64,000 bases of DNA from Lepas anatifera (taxonomy: Eukaryota; Arthropoda; Thecostraca; Lepadidae). The stretch lies in NCBI GenBank assembly GCA_034440635.1, contig JAOTON010000337.1:1-64000 (forward strand), in the 5' to 3' direction. Made by a program: the position numbers and the translations under genes. Position 1 is the first letter of the stretch. The number at the start of each line of letters is the position of its first letter. The notes beneath the pieces are model-generated. The model was not told where the DNA came from. It saw only the letters and a program-made list of their open reading frames with translations, and did no database searches. Positions 1 to 13,000 of this stretch are shown here, piece after piece.

Positions 1-245
1 CCACCAAAGCCTAAGTAGTATAGTTTGACCCCCGTCAAAGGGACAAGAAATTTTTGGCCGTTTTTCCATAAAAATACCATGTTTTCTAGCGTTTTTATTT
101 GGCCCACTTCCCAAAACGTTGGTTTGCCCCTGCAAAAGTTGGTCCTGGATCGGTCAATGAGTATTGGTCTGTTTATGGATCTGCGCACGTGCCACCTTGA
201 CTGGACTTGTCTTAATGTTCAGTCCCTCTGAGAGAACGTCTCTGT
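1..245. other. upstream flank, no gene recognised
   Basis: No coding region, RNA gene or clear repeat boundary is visible. The stretch lies directly upstream of the candidate first APRT exon and would hold its promoter if that exon is real. No convincing TATA box or initiator was found by eye. Confidence 0.3.
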
Positions 246-297
246 ATGCAGATCCTCCCGTGTCTGCTCCTCCTGCTGAGCCCCAGCTCCGGTTCCG
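246..297 (+). CDS. APRT: candidate first coding exon of APRT
   Basis: An ATG at 246 opens a 52-base reading frame, MQILPCLLLLLSPSSGSG-like, ending at a good donor (GTAGGT at 298). It ends in phase 1, which is the phase required by the acceptor at 935-936 before exon 2. Joining gives a hydrophobic, signal-peptide-like N-terminus followed by [20 protein letters not shown] is normally cytosolic with a short polar N-terminus, so this would be unusual. The ATG context is not strong, and the compatible phase could be chance. The true start could be another exon upstream or one I did not recognise. Confidence 0.3.
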
Positions 298-566
298 GTA
301 GGTTGTGAATGATAAGGTCACCCCTTACGCTTTTCGCGCTCAATTACCACTACATTTGCACTTCCTCCTTTTTCTTCCCTGTTGTTTCCATTCATTGAAA
401 GCCCCCCTTGTTGATTTTTACCTCCAATGTTTTCATCATTCCAGAATATGAGACTGATTTCTCGGGAATAGTTTTCTTGACAGCATCCGCTAAAGTTTTT
501 TCTCCCTTGTCTTTGACCATGGTCTGCACCAAAGTACTTTGCATTGGTTTTAAAACCAATAGAAAT

Positions 567-680
567 GACCATCAGAAACCATTAGGCCACCAGAAACCGT
601 CAGACCAGAAACCATCAGAAACCATCAGGAGATTAGTTTCAATTTCCCACAAAAACCATCAGACCATCCAGACCGTATGG
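567..680 (+). repeat. short degenerate repeat of CCATCAGAAACC type
   Basis: A cluster of near-copies of an 11-12 base motif (CAGAAACCATCAGA and variants), inside the presumed first APRT intron. It is simple-sequence-like and not coding; open frames across it are repeat artefacts. The rest of 298-936 shows nothing recognisable. Confidence 0.5.
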
Positions 681-936
681 TTTACCAAGGGCTAGTATTG
701 CAGGGCCATATGTCAGCAAAACATTTTCCGTGTCCAAAATACTCAACAGGCTACAGATCCTACGACCTGCATTTTGCTATTCTCATCAATTCCGCAACCT
801 AATGCTGTAACTTGAAATAGTTTTTGTGTAATTAGATATAGTCATCATTGTTCTTGAATTGGCAATTGGCCTATTTGATCTGGTTGGTGTATGATGAATA
901 TTCATGGGTGTTTTTTTTTGATTCTCCCAATTACAG

Positions 937-1025
937 GAAAAAATGCTGGGAGAGATAAGGTGGCTATCATATCCAAAGCATTGGGAGAATACCCTGATTT
1001 TTTCCCAAGAAGGGCATACTATTTT
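937..1025 (+). CDS. APRT: APRT exon 2 (N-terminal [11 protein letters not shown] segment)
   Basis: The exon follows a pyrimidine-rich acceptor ending TTACAG and stops at donor GTGAGT. It encodes [18 protein letters not shown], then after the frame is restored PKKGILF, the conserved N-terminal block of animal APRTs. A run of six T at 998-1003 has two bases more than needed to read D-F-P, so the uncorrected frame reads [10 protein letters not shown] homopolymer length error is the simplest explanation. The next conserved residues, Arg-Asp, which should span the exon 2/3 junction, are missing: the phase-consistent splice reads F-L-T-F-S-A-Y. Confidence 0.83.
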
Positions 1026-4000
1026 GTGAGTATGAGCAGGTGGGCTTATGGATTGGCTAACTCGCATTCCACAGTTCAAAGTTTACTCCAGATTACGTTC
1101 CCAGCTGCCACTAAAGCCTTCGCCGTATTATCAAGAAGGCATCAACAACTGTGGCTTTGTGGTTCCTTGTAGTTTTTTATTCTGGAATACAGGGTTAAGG
1201 TGACAGATAGTTATAGTGGTTACCAATTTCTCAGTCCTAATTTGTGATTCCAAATAGACTGTGTGGTCCTTGGTCTGACAGTTCTGAAACGTGACATAGG
1301 CACTGCCTTTACAAAATTTCTTAGGGACAATTCATCTGCCCCAAGCTTTACCTGCCACCTACAGCCAAACAGCAACAGACAGACTGTCCGTGACGTCACC
1401 ATCGTCCTGCTCTCTCCCGCAGTGACGTTTTCGGCGTACTGCGCAGAGCCGGCGGCAGCGGCGGCGCTGCGCGACGTGCTGGTGGCGCACGCGCGGCAGG
1501 TGGCGCCCCCTCCGGACGTGGTGGTGGCGCTGGAGCGCGCGGGTTCCTGTTCGGCCCGCTGCCTGGCGCGTGGAGCTGGGCGTGCCCTTCGTGCCCATCC
1601 GAAAGCGCGGGAAACTGCCCGGCGCTTGCAGAAGTGTGACCTACAAACTGGAGTACGGCCAGGTGGGTTATTGTCGGAGGTGTCAGTGTCCCAAATTTGG
1701 TTTTGTGCTAGTGAGTGGAGTGTAAAACTCGTATTGGAAAAACATATAGCTGGCGGGTGGAAAATACAAGTTTCAATATTTTAAGGTCAATGGAATCATT
1801 TATTTAATCACTATTTAAAGTTTAAGGAATAGTATTTTCGTCGAAATTCCTCCCTCCCATGTCTTAGCGGGTTCATATACGCTAGGATTATTAAATTCTG
1901 CTAAAAAACTCGCCTGAAAGCGAGTGGAAAATTCAGTAGAAATAACACAGAAATGAGTAGACATTTAAGCTTGCCTGAGGTGTCGCTCACCATCCGGTGC
2001 CCTGGGTTTAGCAACACTGAGTTTAGATTAAAAAGGAACGATATATTCAGACACAGCAGCTTTCGGATACAAGAGCGAAATCGGGAAACATATTGTTTTA
2101 AAGCAAGACTGCTTTAAAACATCGGTTGACGTTTTGTTGTGCCTTGTTGCACAGTATCTCCGATTTCCGTAGGGGAGTAGTTTGAAAAAGAAAAGGGTGC
2201 TATACTTTTTCATGGACCCAATTAGTTTTATATTCCTTTTGATGAGTTTGTGAAGTGCTGTTGGAGCTGACTCGCCAGTATACCTACTTTTGTCTACCTG
2301 AAAGTCCATTTGGCGCGTTGTTTCGCAGTTGTTTCGCGTTGTTTCGCGTTGTTTCGTGAGGATATTATTTTGATCCGGTATCGAGCCTAGTGCGAAGGAT
2401 GGCTGATAAGACATTCGTAGTGTCGCATTGTTGCCTAATTCAAAAGCAACGATTCTGACCGAGATCACAGTTTTGCGTAGTCACGAGGTAAGATACCTTG
2501 TCTATTGCATTTTAACATATGTACTGAGATGATGGGTAATGGTTGACGAAACTGGTACCGAGGATGAACACTGTTACTTTTCCCTGGACGTGTGGAGCCC
2601 TGCCGAGGATGTGTGTGCGATTGGTGCGCTGTATTTTCTGCCAGGTATGGCCCTCAGTGTGCAGGTGGCGTGGGATGGCGGCACGCTTTGTGTAGTTTTG
2701 CATAGGTGGCACTAGTATCGGTCCTTTTTGCCCTTACAGGACACGTTTGAGGTGCAAGATGGGAGCATTGGCGCTTCACAACGTGTGCTGATCGTGGATG
2801 ACCTGCTGGCCACTGGAGGTAAGTGGAAAATGGCGATGCGGTTCATTGACTTTGATGCTCTCTTTCGCCGTGTGTCTAACCTGAGGTCAACTCCTAGTCT
2901 GGGCAGTTTCGAATTATATACATCGTAGGAGCTAGAGGAATCCATTTGTTTGCAGCAGGCAAACGGAATTCCACTAGATCGGCGAGGCGAGGTTCTAGAT
3001 AAAAGGCGACCAGCTCGACTTTTACAAAACGATCACATGTCCGGCGTGGGCTACGTTGTTCGGCCGAGAGTTATAGTACTGGACGCTAAATGAATTAAAT
3101 GATTGGGAAGGAGTGAAGCGGCGCAGAGGTGTGAACGTGTGTGTGTGTGGGGGGCGTGGGGGGACTCCATTGGGCCATATAGCTTTTGACCTTGAGCCGT
3201 GCGTTCAGCCGTAGTTCTAGGGTATCTACAATATGTGATTAAATCTACAATGCCATTAAATGTGTGAACAGTGGATATAGGTTTCCATTGCTAGATTGGT
3301 CACCTCACTAAAAATGCCGTCGTGTTGCTGTTGGACCTGTCCCTATTTTATTGCCGACAGCTTTGGTTATAGGGAATTTGGCACCTTCATAACGTGATTA
3401 TAACTGAGATAGCCAAGTTGTGAAGCAGGTCGGAAAACCCAATGCTCAATATATCATTTGTCTTGGAACTCGAGATTTCCGTAGAAAAAGCTAAAACCAT
3501 CCTGAAATGTACCCTTCCATGTACCCTTAGCAGAAGGCCGCAGTTGTCATGGCTGTTGGTATGACGACATATGCTGACGTCACGGTGAGTATCAGCCAAT
3601 CGAAGCCCTTGAATCGTATTGAATATGGCAGTGGTTGCCAGATCATGACATCATCCACAGGCGGGATATTTATTTCTTTCTCTAGAGGAACACTTTAAAA
3701 ATTGAAATATCGGGCTTATTGTACATTTTTCAGAGAAAACATGGACGCCTCCTTGATTTTCGGCTAAAAGTTCCCCTAATTATACTAAATTCCAGGATTC
3801 GTCCAAGGTGCCACATTCCCTTTAACTATATGTGCTATTTTTTTTCCAGAAAGAGGTAATTTACAGTTTTCAAACGAATTGATTACTAATCAATGATAAG
3901 TTGTTTCCTTCCTTCGGTCTATATAATTTAATGTGGTAATAATGTATTGCCCTTTTGCTTTATGCCGTTCAGCGTCTTCCCGTTTCCTTATTCTTGTAGT

Positions 4001-7000
4001 CGGGCTGTGGTTTCGGCTGTCGACTCCGGGTAATTTGTATACCTGAGTACACTGCTAGTGTGGAGTGGGTCTGTTAACTCCGGAGTCCACTCCGGGTAAT
4101 TTGTATACCTGAGTACACTGCTGGTGTGGAGTGGGCTGTTAACTCCGGAGTCCACTCCGGGTAATTTGTATACCTGAGTACACTGGTGATGTAGATGGGC
4201 TGTCGACTCCTGAGTCCACTCCGGGTAATTTGTTCACCTGAGTACCCTGGTAGTTTGGAGTCGGCTGTCGACTCCGGAGTCCACTCCAGGTAATTTGCAT
4301 ACCTGAGTACACTGGTGATGTAGATGGGCTGTCGACACCGGAGTCCACTCCGGGTAATTTGTATACCTGAGTACACTGGTGATGTAGATGGGCTGTCGAC
4401 TCCGGAGTCCACTCCGGGTAATTTGTACACCTGAGTACACTGGTGATGTAGATGGGCTGTCGACACCGGAGTCCACTGTGGGTAATTTGTATACCTGAGG
4501 ACACTGGTGGTGTGGAGTGGGCTGTCGACTCCGGAGTCCACTCCGGGTAATTTGTACACCTGAGTACACTGGTAGTGTGGAGTGGGCTGTCGACTCCGGA
4601 GTCCACTGTGGGTAATTTGTATACCTGAGGACACTGGTGGTGTGGAGTGGGCTGTCGACTCCGAGTCCACTCCGGGTAGTTTGTATGCATGAATACAGTG
4701 GTGGTGTGGAGTGGGTTGTTGACTCCGGACAGGGGCGGACGCAGACTCGAATTGGGGGGCAAACCCATGTCTGCCTCTTCTCCTGGGGTGGCGAAGATTT
4801 TTTGCTCTACAGACCTAGTGTAAACACCTTTTTCAGTGCTCGACAGACCTAGTACAAGCTACCTCTCCAAGCACATGACCGCTCTCCGGGGGGGAGCGAA
4901 TATTTTTTGCTCTACAGACCTAGTGTAAACACCTTTTTCAAAAATTTCTGCGGCGTTTGGGGGGCAAAAGATGGTTTGCCCCCCTCCAGCGCTTTGGGGG
5001 CCATGGCCGGAATGCCCCCTGCGTCCGCCAATGACTCCGGAGTCCACTCCGGGTAATTTGTATACCTGAATACACTTGTGGTGTGGAGTGGGTTGTTAAC
5101 TTTGAAATACACTCCGGGTAATTCTTATACGTAAATACCCTGGTGGTGTTATTTTGTTTCTCTCTGTCTGTAGAAAGTTGGCAGAATACCCTGAAGAGCT
5201 TGGATGTGTTCTGGAGGGATAAATCACTGAAACTAAGCCGGAAGTCGGAGTCGACTGTTAAAGGGAATGTGGCACCTTTATAAAGTGATTTTAATTGAGA
5301 TTGCCAAGTTGTAAAGCGTGCCGGAAAACCCGGTACTTAAAATATCATTTGTCTTGAAACTCAAAATTTCCGTGGAGAAAAGCTAAAAACCTACCTGAAA
5401 TGTATCCCAGCGAAGTGGCGACAGTTGTTGGCTGTTGGTGTGACGACAGCGCTGACGTCACGGTGAGTAAGCAGCCAATTGATGCCCTTGAAGCCTTTTG
5501 ACTTTGGTAGTAGTTGTCAGATCATGACGTCATCCACAGGCAGAGGCTTATTTTTCACCCTAGGGGAGCTTTTTAAAAATCTAAATATTCAGCTTATTGT
5601 ACTTTTTCAGAGAAATAATGTACGTTTCATGATTTTCGGCTAAAAATACCCCCAAATTACACTAAATTCCTGGATTCGACCAATGTGCCACATTCCCTTT
5701 AATGCCGATATCGACTTCGGGCAGTATAAATGCTGGAAAACTACGGAGGCACCACATTACCGGACTCTTACTTGCAATGTTAGATCGGTTTCTTCAACAA
5801 TTTTAGCTATATAGAATATGTTAGATATTTTATTTCCCGGAGTCTCTTCAGTGCAGTGGCGGATCTAGGCGGTAGGTTTGGTGGTCAAGCCAAAGTCGAT
5901 AAACAAAAACAAAAACGAAACGTCACGCGGTGAAAGTATGTTACAGTTAAACTAAACGGTAGGTTTTGGGGTAGGCCCAAGAGTCGATAAGCAAAAAAAA
6001 GCAAATACAACGTCGCGCGGTGAAAAATGCGGTCAAAGCATGGGTTTTCCTATTCAATGTCCAATGTTTACACGGAAGTTGACTGGTTCTGCTTGAAGTT
6101 GAAACTTCAAGCGCCAAAACCTTGGTTATAAACTAAAAAAGAGTTTGGGCAAAAAGGTCATCAGCTTTGGGGGAGGGGCAAAACATGGTTTTTGTCCGGA
6201 GCGTTTTTGTTTGGGGGAAATGCCTTTTTGCCCCGTGTCCGCCACTGCCGCAGTGCTGTTAGTTGACGTTGCAACCCTGTTTGTAATGTTTCGGCTGATA
6301 TGTTAATGTATATTGGCGCTGGCGTCTACTATGGCCATTACAATGGTTCGATAGTGTTTCACCTGAGGGTGTGTTTTACCCATTTCTGGCCATCACAACT
6401 GTTTGCTATATATTTTGTCATATTTTAGCTGATTTTTATTATAATAATTATTATTCTCACATATATTTTCATGGCATCCCATCGCCGCTATTCCTAAAAT
6501 CGCTATACTCAATTTCTGTCATGTTTTTGTGGCGCACTAATGCTGCTTCTGGTATCAGTCTACACTCTGCAAAGCATTGGACATTATGGCATATGTCCGA
6601 CACTGTGTAGTGAATTTTAGGCGCTTTTCCCGGACCCATTTGCCCCATAAAGTAGACGGACTCACCCTGCCATATTTCTAGCGCTGTTTCTTGTGTTGAT
6701 GTCGCTAGCAGTCGTAGCTGTCACTGCCTGCGGCGGTGATTTATTGTTTCCATATATCACCATTAGCGGTGCCTAGGGCGCTGGTGTTCCTAGCTGTGTC
6801 AGTGTTGAGTTGGTACTGGCGGCCGCCATGACTTGTGGCGACTAAAACACCTAGGTTAGAACAATCGACCGGTCTGCTAGTATAAACTGAGTAGCACATG
6901 CACAGCTGCACTGGACTCCCAGTTCGCTGGTTCAGGGAACTAAGCATGATTATCGCTAGTTTAACCTGTTTTTCGTTTGTTATCTGGTCCTTTTTTCGTT

Positions 7001-10000
7001 CATTTGTTGCCTCGTTATTTTTCGTTTATTTCTCATTTGTAAATTGTACTTGTTTGCATCTGTTCTCACGCAAGATTATCCGTTTTTGATTTTGTGTTAC
7101 ATTTGTTTATTTGCTTGTTTGTTTGTATTCATTATTCATCAACAGGGTCATATATGTAGGTCCCATTCACAGATGAAGTCAAGCGATAAAATGTCAGCTA
7201 ACATTTCCAGTTTAGAAAGTACACACACAAGTGGAAAAATAAAAGTGATCAGCTTTTTATCGTAGGCCCGTAGTCACATTGCGTCACAACATTTAAAAGG
7301 CCAAGCACATGTCGAAAAAATAAAATGTTTTTTAATTAAGTTAATATAAAATGTCATATAGCATAAATAATGCCTCGCAGGCTCAACATGATTGGATAGT
7401 AGTGCAAGGATACGAAATACATGTTAACAGAACTGATCTGTAGAACGACGCCAAATATCTGCCAGCGGGCATGCATTGTTAAAAGAATTGTTAACCCTTG
7501 GGATCCAAGCAAACATCTTGATATTACAGTGGTTACCCTGACATAATGCATGTAAAATACCACATGGTTCGAATGCATGTAAAATACCACATGGTTCGGT
7601 AACGTTGGGGATGGGACAGCCAATGGAAAGATTCTAGGACTTGGGACGAGTTAATTTTGTGGTTACACATATTTTTAATCAATAGGAGATGGAATCGCAG
7701 CCTTCTTCCCGTCAGTAGACGAATAAGAAAGTTGGAAAGCTAGACCGAAGTGGCGAAGTTATCTCGTATAGTCAATAGACACGTTTGTAACGTGGCATCG
7801 TCTGCAAATCCAAATAAGGAATTTGCGCTGAATTGTTGAATGATTTCGAAGTGAATGTTGGCGGCTCGTATCCCTGGAGCAGGGCATTTGCGTCGCTACG
7901 CCGCTTCAATCGTGCTCCCGTATTACACGGTGTAATTTAAACCATGGTTCGGAGAGTTGAAGATTGACTTTTTAAATAGTTTTGCGTTCCCGACCTGGGG
8001 AAGTTTTTGCACATTGCATCACACACATAAACTATGTATACGGCAGTGTTTTCACTTTATCGGCACCCTTGCGGGACCATAGGCGGGGGGGGCATTCCAG
8101 CCATGCCCCCAAGCGCTGGAAGGGGGCCCAACTATCTTTTGGCTCCCCACCTCCAAAGGCCGGATACATTTTTGAAAACGGTGTTTACGATAGGGGGCCT
8201 GTTCGATCTGTCAGCACAGCTTTGTCAGCAGGACTTCTAACCTCTCCTCCAGAAAAGAAACATCAGCGCCATAATCGCCTCTAGTTTGTGCTAAGTAAAG
8301 GAAACTTAAACCTTTATGCCATTAAAAAATATTAGGCTGCCACTTCGTACACTTACTATTTTTCATCAGCACAACAGCAGGCCGTCAGCCCGTAAAACCT
8401 CTAGAACTAGTTCCCGGGAAGAGGCTACAGTCCTGTGACGTAGGCGCAACGCAGCCCGCTGATTGGTGCTGACAAAACTGTGCTGACAGATCGAACAGGC
8501 CCTAGGTCTGTCGAGCAATTAAATCTTCGCTCCCACCCCCCTCCCCCTCCCCTGAGGAGAGCGATCATGTACAGCCGGTTTCATACTGATGATAGGTATT
8601 AGGCCACGGTCGTTTTTGCGAAATGTCTCGTAAAGGGAATGTGGCACCTCGGTCGAATCCTGGAATTTAGTGAAATTAGACGTACTTTTTAGCCAAAAAT
8701 AATGAAACCACTCATGATTTCACTGAAAAATGTTCAATAAGCTCAATATTTTGTTTGTGAAAATACTCCTCTTGGAAAATAAATAAATATCTGCCTGTTG
8801 ATGATGTCATGATCTGGCAACCACCACCATCCTTGAAATGCTTCAAGGGGTTCGATTGGCTGATGCTCATCGTGACGTCAGCATATGCCGTCACACCAGC
8901 AGCTCACAACAATGGCCGCCCGGCTAGGGGTTGATGAGGGGTTGGTGTCAGGTAGGTTTTAGCTTTTTTCTACGGAAATATGGAGTTCCAAGACAAATGG
9001 CATGTGGAGTACCGGGTTTTCCGATTTGCTTTACAACTTGGCTATCTCCAGTTAAAATCACGTTTTGAAGGTGCCACTTTCCCTTTAAGTGATGTTTCCT
9101 GCCGACACCATTGTTGCCTCACCTGCTAGGTTTTAATTGGATGCATTAACTGATGTGCAAGAATACTTCATCGGGTCCAAAAGTCGGACATAATTTAGAA
9201 AAGACATAAAAAATCATCGGTATTAGCCAAAACAGTTCTTTGTCTATAATTTTCAAAATTGAGGTCTCATCCAGTACGCAGGGGCCCATATTTAAAGAGC
9301 TAGTCAAAATACATTACTAGAGACGCAGCTTTTTGTGAGAAGTGTAATTATTTTTAAGATATTTCTTAAAACAACTCGCACTTATACCTACCAATCAGTG
9401 TGGAACCGGCTTTACTTGTAGAGGTAGCTTATACTAGGTCTGTTGAACACACAATCGCACGTCCCACCTCTCCCCTCAGGAGAGACAGACATGGGTTTGC
9501 CCCCCCTCAAACTCGAGTCTGCTTCCGCCCCTGTGTGGGACAGTCATATCAGTACGCTTCCTTTCACATGCCCCACGATATCAGACGGCGGAGCCATCCC
9601 GATTTCTCCGGCTGGGCGAGACAGGGACCTCCGGTAACACGTGACGAAGCTGTGCCCTCAGACTGTGCCACCGAACCGTTGGATCATTTTAAAGCCTGGT
9701 TGAGCCCGTGCTACCAGCAACGGGGGCGCTGGTTGGTCAGCGTAACTTCTGCGTGTTAAGCCTCGCCCCGAAGTCAGCTCCGATTCTTTCCTCCGGTTCC
9801 GCTGGTACAGATCCTAGGCGATGACGCACTCGTAGACATTGGAAAAGTTTTATCTTACCTGAGAGAAGAAGATTTTGACGTAGTATACACACCCGTTAGA
9901 GATTCTTAGATTTCACAAGTTCTGTATAGCCCACTTAAGCTAATAAGGACAATCTTAGGATAATGTAATAAAACACTGACGGGCACGTATAGCCTCTGCA

Positions 10001-13000
10001 GCTGCAGTGCCCTAAAACTCCAATCATCATCGTGGGGGATGTTTAACCACCACCCTCGGGCTGTTTTTCCGACGGGAGGAGAAACGGCGGCGCGAAGCGC
10101 CGCCGTACTTGGCACACCTTATCCTTTATTGATTCCGCAACTTTCCCCAAAATTTTAGGGTTGGGTCATCTCAGGTTAGGTCACCAGTGAAGGCCAAGTG
10201 ACCTCACCTCAAAAAATGTTTAGGGTGGCATAAGTAAGAAATGAGTGAATCTATCGGATTTAAACTTATACCACATAATGGGCCCACCAAGTTCTACAAA
10301 TATATATTCTGGGATTTTTCATATCGATTACTTAAGGTAAGTACGGACCATGACCTCTCCATTGGAAATACATGGGGAAAACAGAAATTGGGTTGTATTT
10401 GTGTAGATACAGCAGAGAATATCTTCATATTCTCCAAATCGTAGTATACTGAGCTCCTTTCCAGGTTCATGTTGCAGTTTTTCACCTTTGACCTCTGAGA
10501 GGTCATCTGGGACTATTTAAGCAGTTTTCAGACTTAGGTCAATAACTTTGCATGAAATGATGATACAGCTTGTATTTTGATATCACTGCGTCCAGATTGC
10601 TATTGCGAGTCGATTGATATGCATATTGACTATGCTAGGTTAAAAAGTGGTCTTGACCTGACCTGAGGGGTCATTTTTTTGTTTTGACCTAGTATGGTTA
10701 TATTATACATCATTCGATTCGCCGTGACGAAGGAGGAAGAAGAACACGAGAGGACTGATATAGTTCCTTCATAAATGTGTATGAGCTATCCACCAGCCTT
10801 TGCTTTTTTCGCTATCCCGCATAGGGGCCGATTTCGGAGAGGTGTGTTCAAACATCCCCCCCCCCACCTGGCCGAAGGTGGCTCGGAGGCTCACCGGGGC
10901 GCGGATTAAATGCCAACTCCCGTGTGTTAAATTCCAATGCCCAGTTCACTGCCATTACCTGGGTAGGAGGCGGTCGGAGAAAAGGCTGCCAGGGATACAG
11001 AGGAGCACAGGGGTACTTTGATACAGAGACCTCGCTCGTACAACGGTGACGCCCTAATTAACCCTCGCCCCACTGGGGGGCCATCGATGGCCCCCCTAAG
11101 GTTTTTCCGAGATAGCAGAAAAACGACGAGGCGCAGCATCGCGGTTGAGGGCTCTACCTCTCACTGCATCATTTTCCCATCATCCCTGAAATTTTTTTAC
11201 GCCGGGTCACCCAAGGTCAGGTCACCAGACGAGGTCAACCAAGGTCACCTTACTTCAACTTTAGAGCTCTGTAAGAGCTACATTTCCAAGTCGATCGATT
11301 TGAAACTTCCTACACTTCATGACCCCTCCAGGGTCTACAAGGTGTATATCCGGGATTTTTCGATTTCGTGCCCTGAGGTCAGGTGACGAGGCGACCTCTC
11401 CCATTGGAAAAGCATGGGGAAAAGCTGTTTCATGATATAAAAGTCACAAAAATGATTGCAAATACTCAGACTGCTCAGAACAGCGTTTTTGGACACCCTT
11501 TCACGGATCCCAGGGGTCATATTTGCCCTTTGACTTTTCCAAGGTCATCCAAGGTCACCAGAGTTCAAAAACAGTATTTTGACAATAACTTTTGACCTAA
11601 TTAAGCTAGAGCGATGAAACAAACACCATCGTGTTTGTCTTGTCACTGGCTTTCATTTGATATACGGCAAGGTCACTTTTTGACCTTTTGTGACCTCAGG
11701 TCATATTAGGTCACGAGGTGACCTCTGGAGGTCAAACCACTGGCGGGAGGTCTTTACGTTCCACATAGCGGAAAAAGTACTGGCAATTTGCTATCAAATG
11801 TACTTTACCAGGCCTCAATAGCTCTAATGACATAAGAGTTATGCCCAGTTGGCTTAATCATTGCATATTTGAGTGAAAATAGCCGATCTTGACCTAATTT
11901 GACCTCTGGAGGTCAAACCATTGACCTGAGCACTAAAACATGTGAAGTAATTTCTTACTGAATTCACGCGAGCTTTCTATTGCAGTTTGCAGATTTGCGC
12001 TAACGCCCATATTTTCGGAGTTAGAGGGGGGGCCATCGATGGCCCCCCGGTGGGGCGAATGTGGCGCCGGACCCCCGGTGGGGCGCGGGCTAACTGCTCC
12101 TCCACGATGGAAACATATGATTTGTTTTATAAATTTTGTCCAAATTGCTCTCAGTTTGACTGTTGGAGTCTCACTAAAGTCATCAAGGGACTTGTCACGG
12201 AGACCTCAACCCCACCACCCGAACGAGCAGCTCCCACAATGAAGGGTTGATTTAGAAGTCAAAGTTTAACCCACAAAGCACAGGGACGGCCGCCCCGCCC
12301 AGGTCACCCTCTCGCCAGTCAGTTGCCAGCCGACCTGTACGTCGGGTAAACTATTGAGCGCCGGAGCGTCTCAGGGGAACCGATCCCAAGCCTGAACATG
12401 CACTGCCACTGCATGCTTCTTAGCAGCGGGCCGGAGCCCAACGCTCTACCAACTGAGCTACTGGGGCGGATTAACCTGGTTCTGGGTTTCGTAACGTTCA
12501 TTCTGATATACCTGGTTCATGGAAGTTTCAGTGTAATCAACCTTGGAAATTCTTAAAAAGACATGGTGTAGAGTTCGATGTTCGTATATGGTCGTTTGTA
12601 CTTTCTCCACAAAGTGTTTTTGGGGTCGGAGCTTTCGTTCCGTATTTACAGAGCTTCACTTTCGCTGACGAAGCTCCGTAAATACAGAAGGAAAGCTCCG
12701 ACCCCAAAAACACTTTGTGGAATAAGTCTGAACGACCGTATACGAACAACCTTGGAAATAGTGAAATGCTGGTGCTGTAGTCAAAAAGCGTCCGGATAGG
12801 GTGTTGGCTGCTCGTATGAAACCGCTCTCCTGATGATGATTATTATTACTGGAGTTTTAGGGCACTGCAGCTACAAAGGCTACTGGAATGTCGTCCTGTG
12901 TAGTCCGGTGTTCGCTGTGTGTTGTCGCATTGTTCACGTTCGCTGTGCGTTGTCGTATTGTTCACGTTCTCTGTGCTTTGTTACATTGCTAACGTTCGGT

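Larger units (their letters stand above)
8078..9533 (-). mobile_element. hAT-type MITE, outer shell of a nested transposon stack
   Basis: Pieces 8078-8190, 8503-8570 and 9417-9533 are, in order, a reversed copy of the 4730-5033 element, together about 305 bp. Outer flanks TGCGGGAC (8070-8077) and TGTGGGAC (9534-9541) agree at 7 of 8 positions, the target duplication of the original insertion. Two younger elements split it. Confidence 0.85.

Noticed and set aside
2028..2468. 146-codon minus-strand open frame in APRT intron 3
   Set aside because: Unrecognised, includes simple repeats (GTTTCGC) and normal AT-rich sequence.
4074..4768. Two ~200-codon minus-strand open frames rich in repeated [13 protein letters not shown] segments
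   Set aside because: They span the 64-65 bp satellite in different frames. Three frames are open at once, which shows low stop density in the unit rather than coding.
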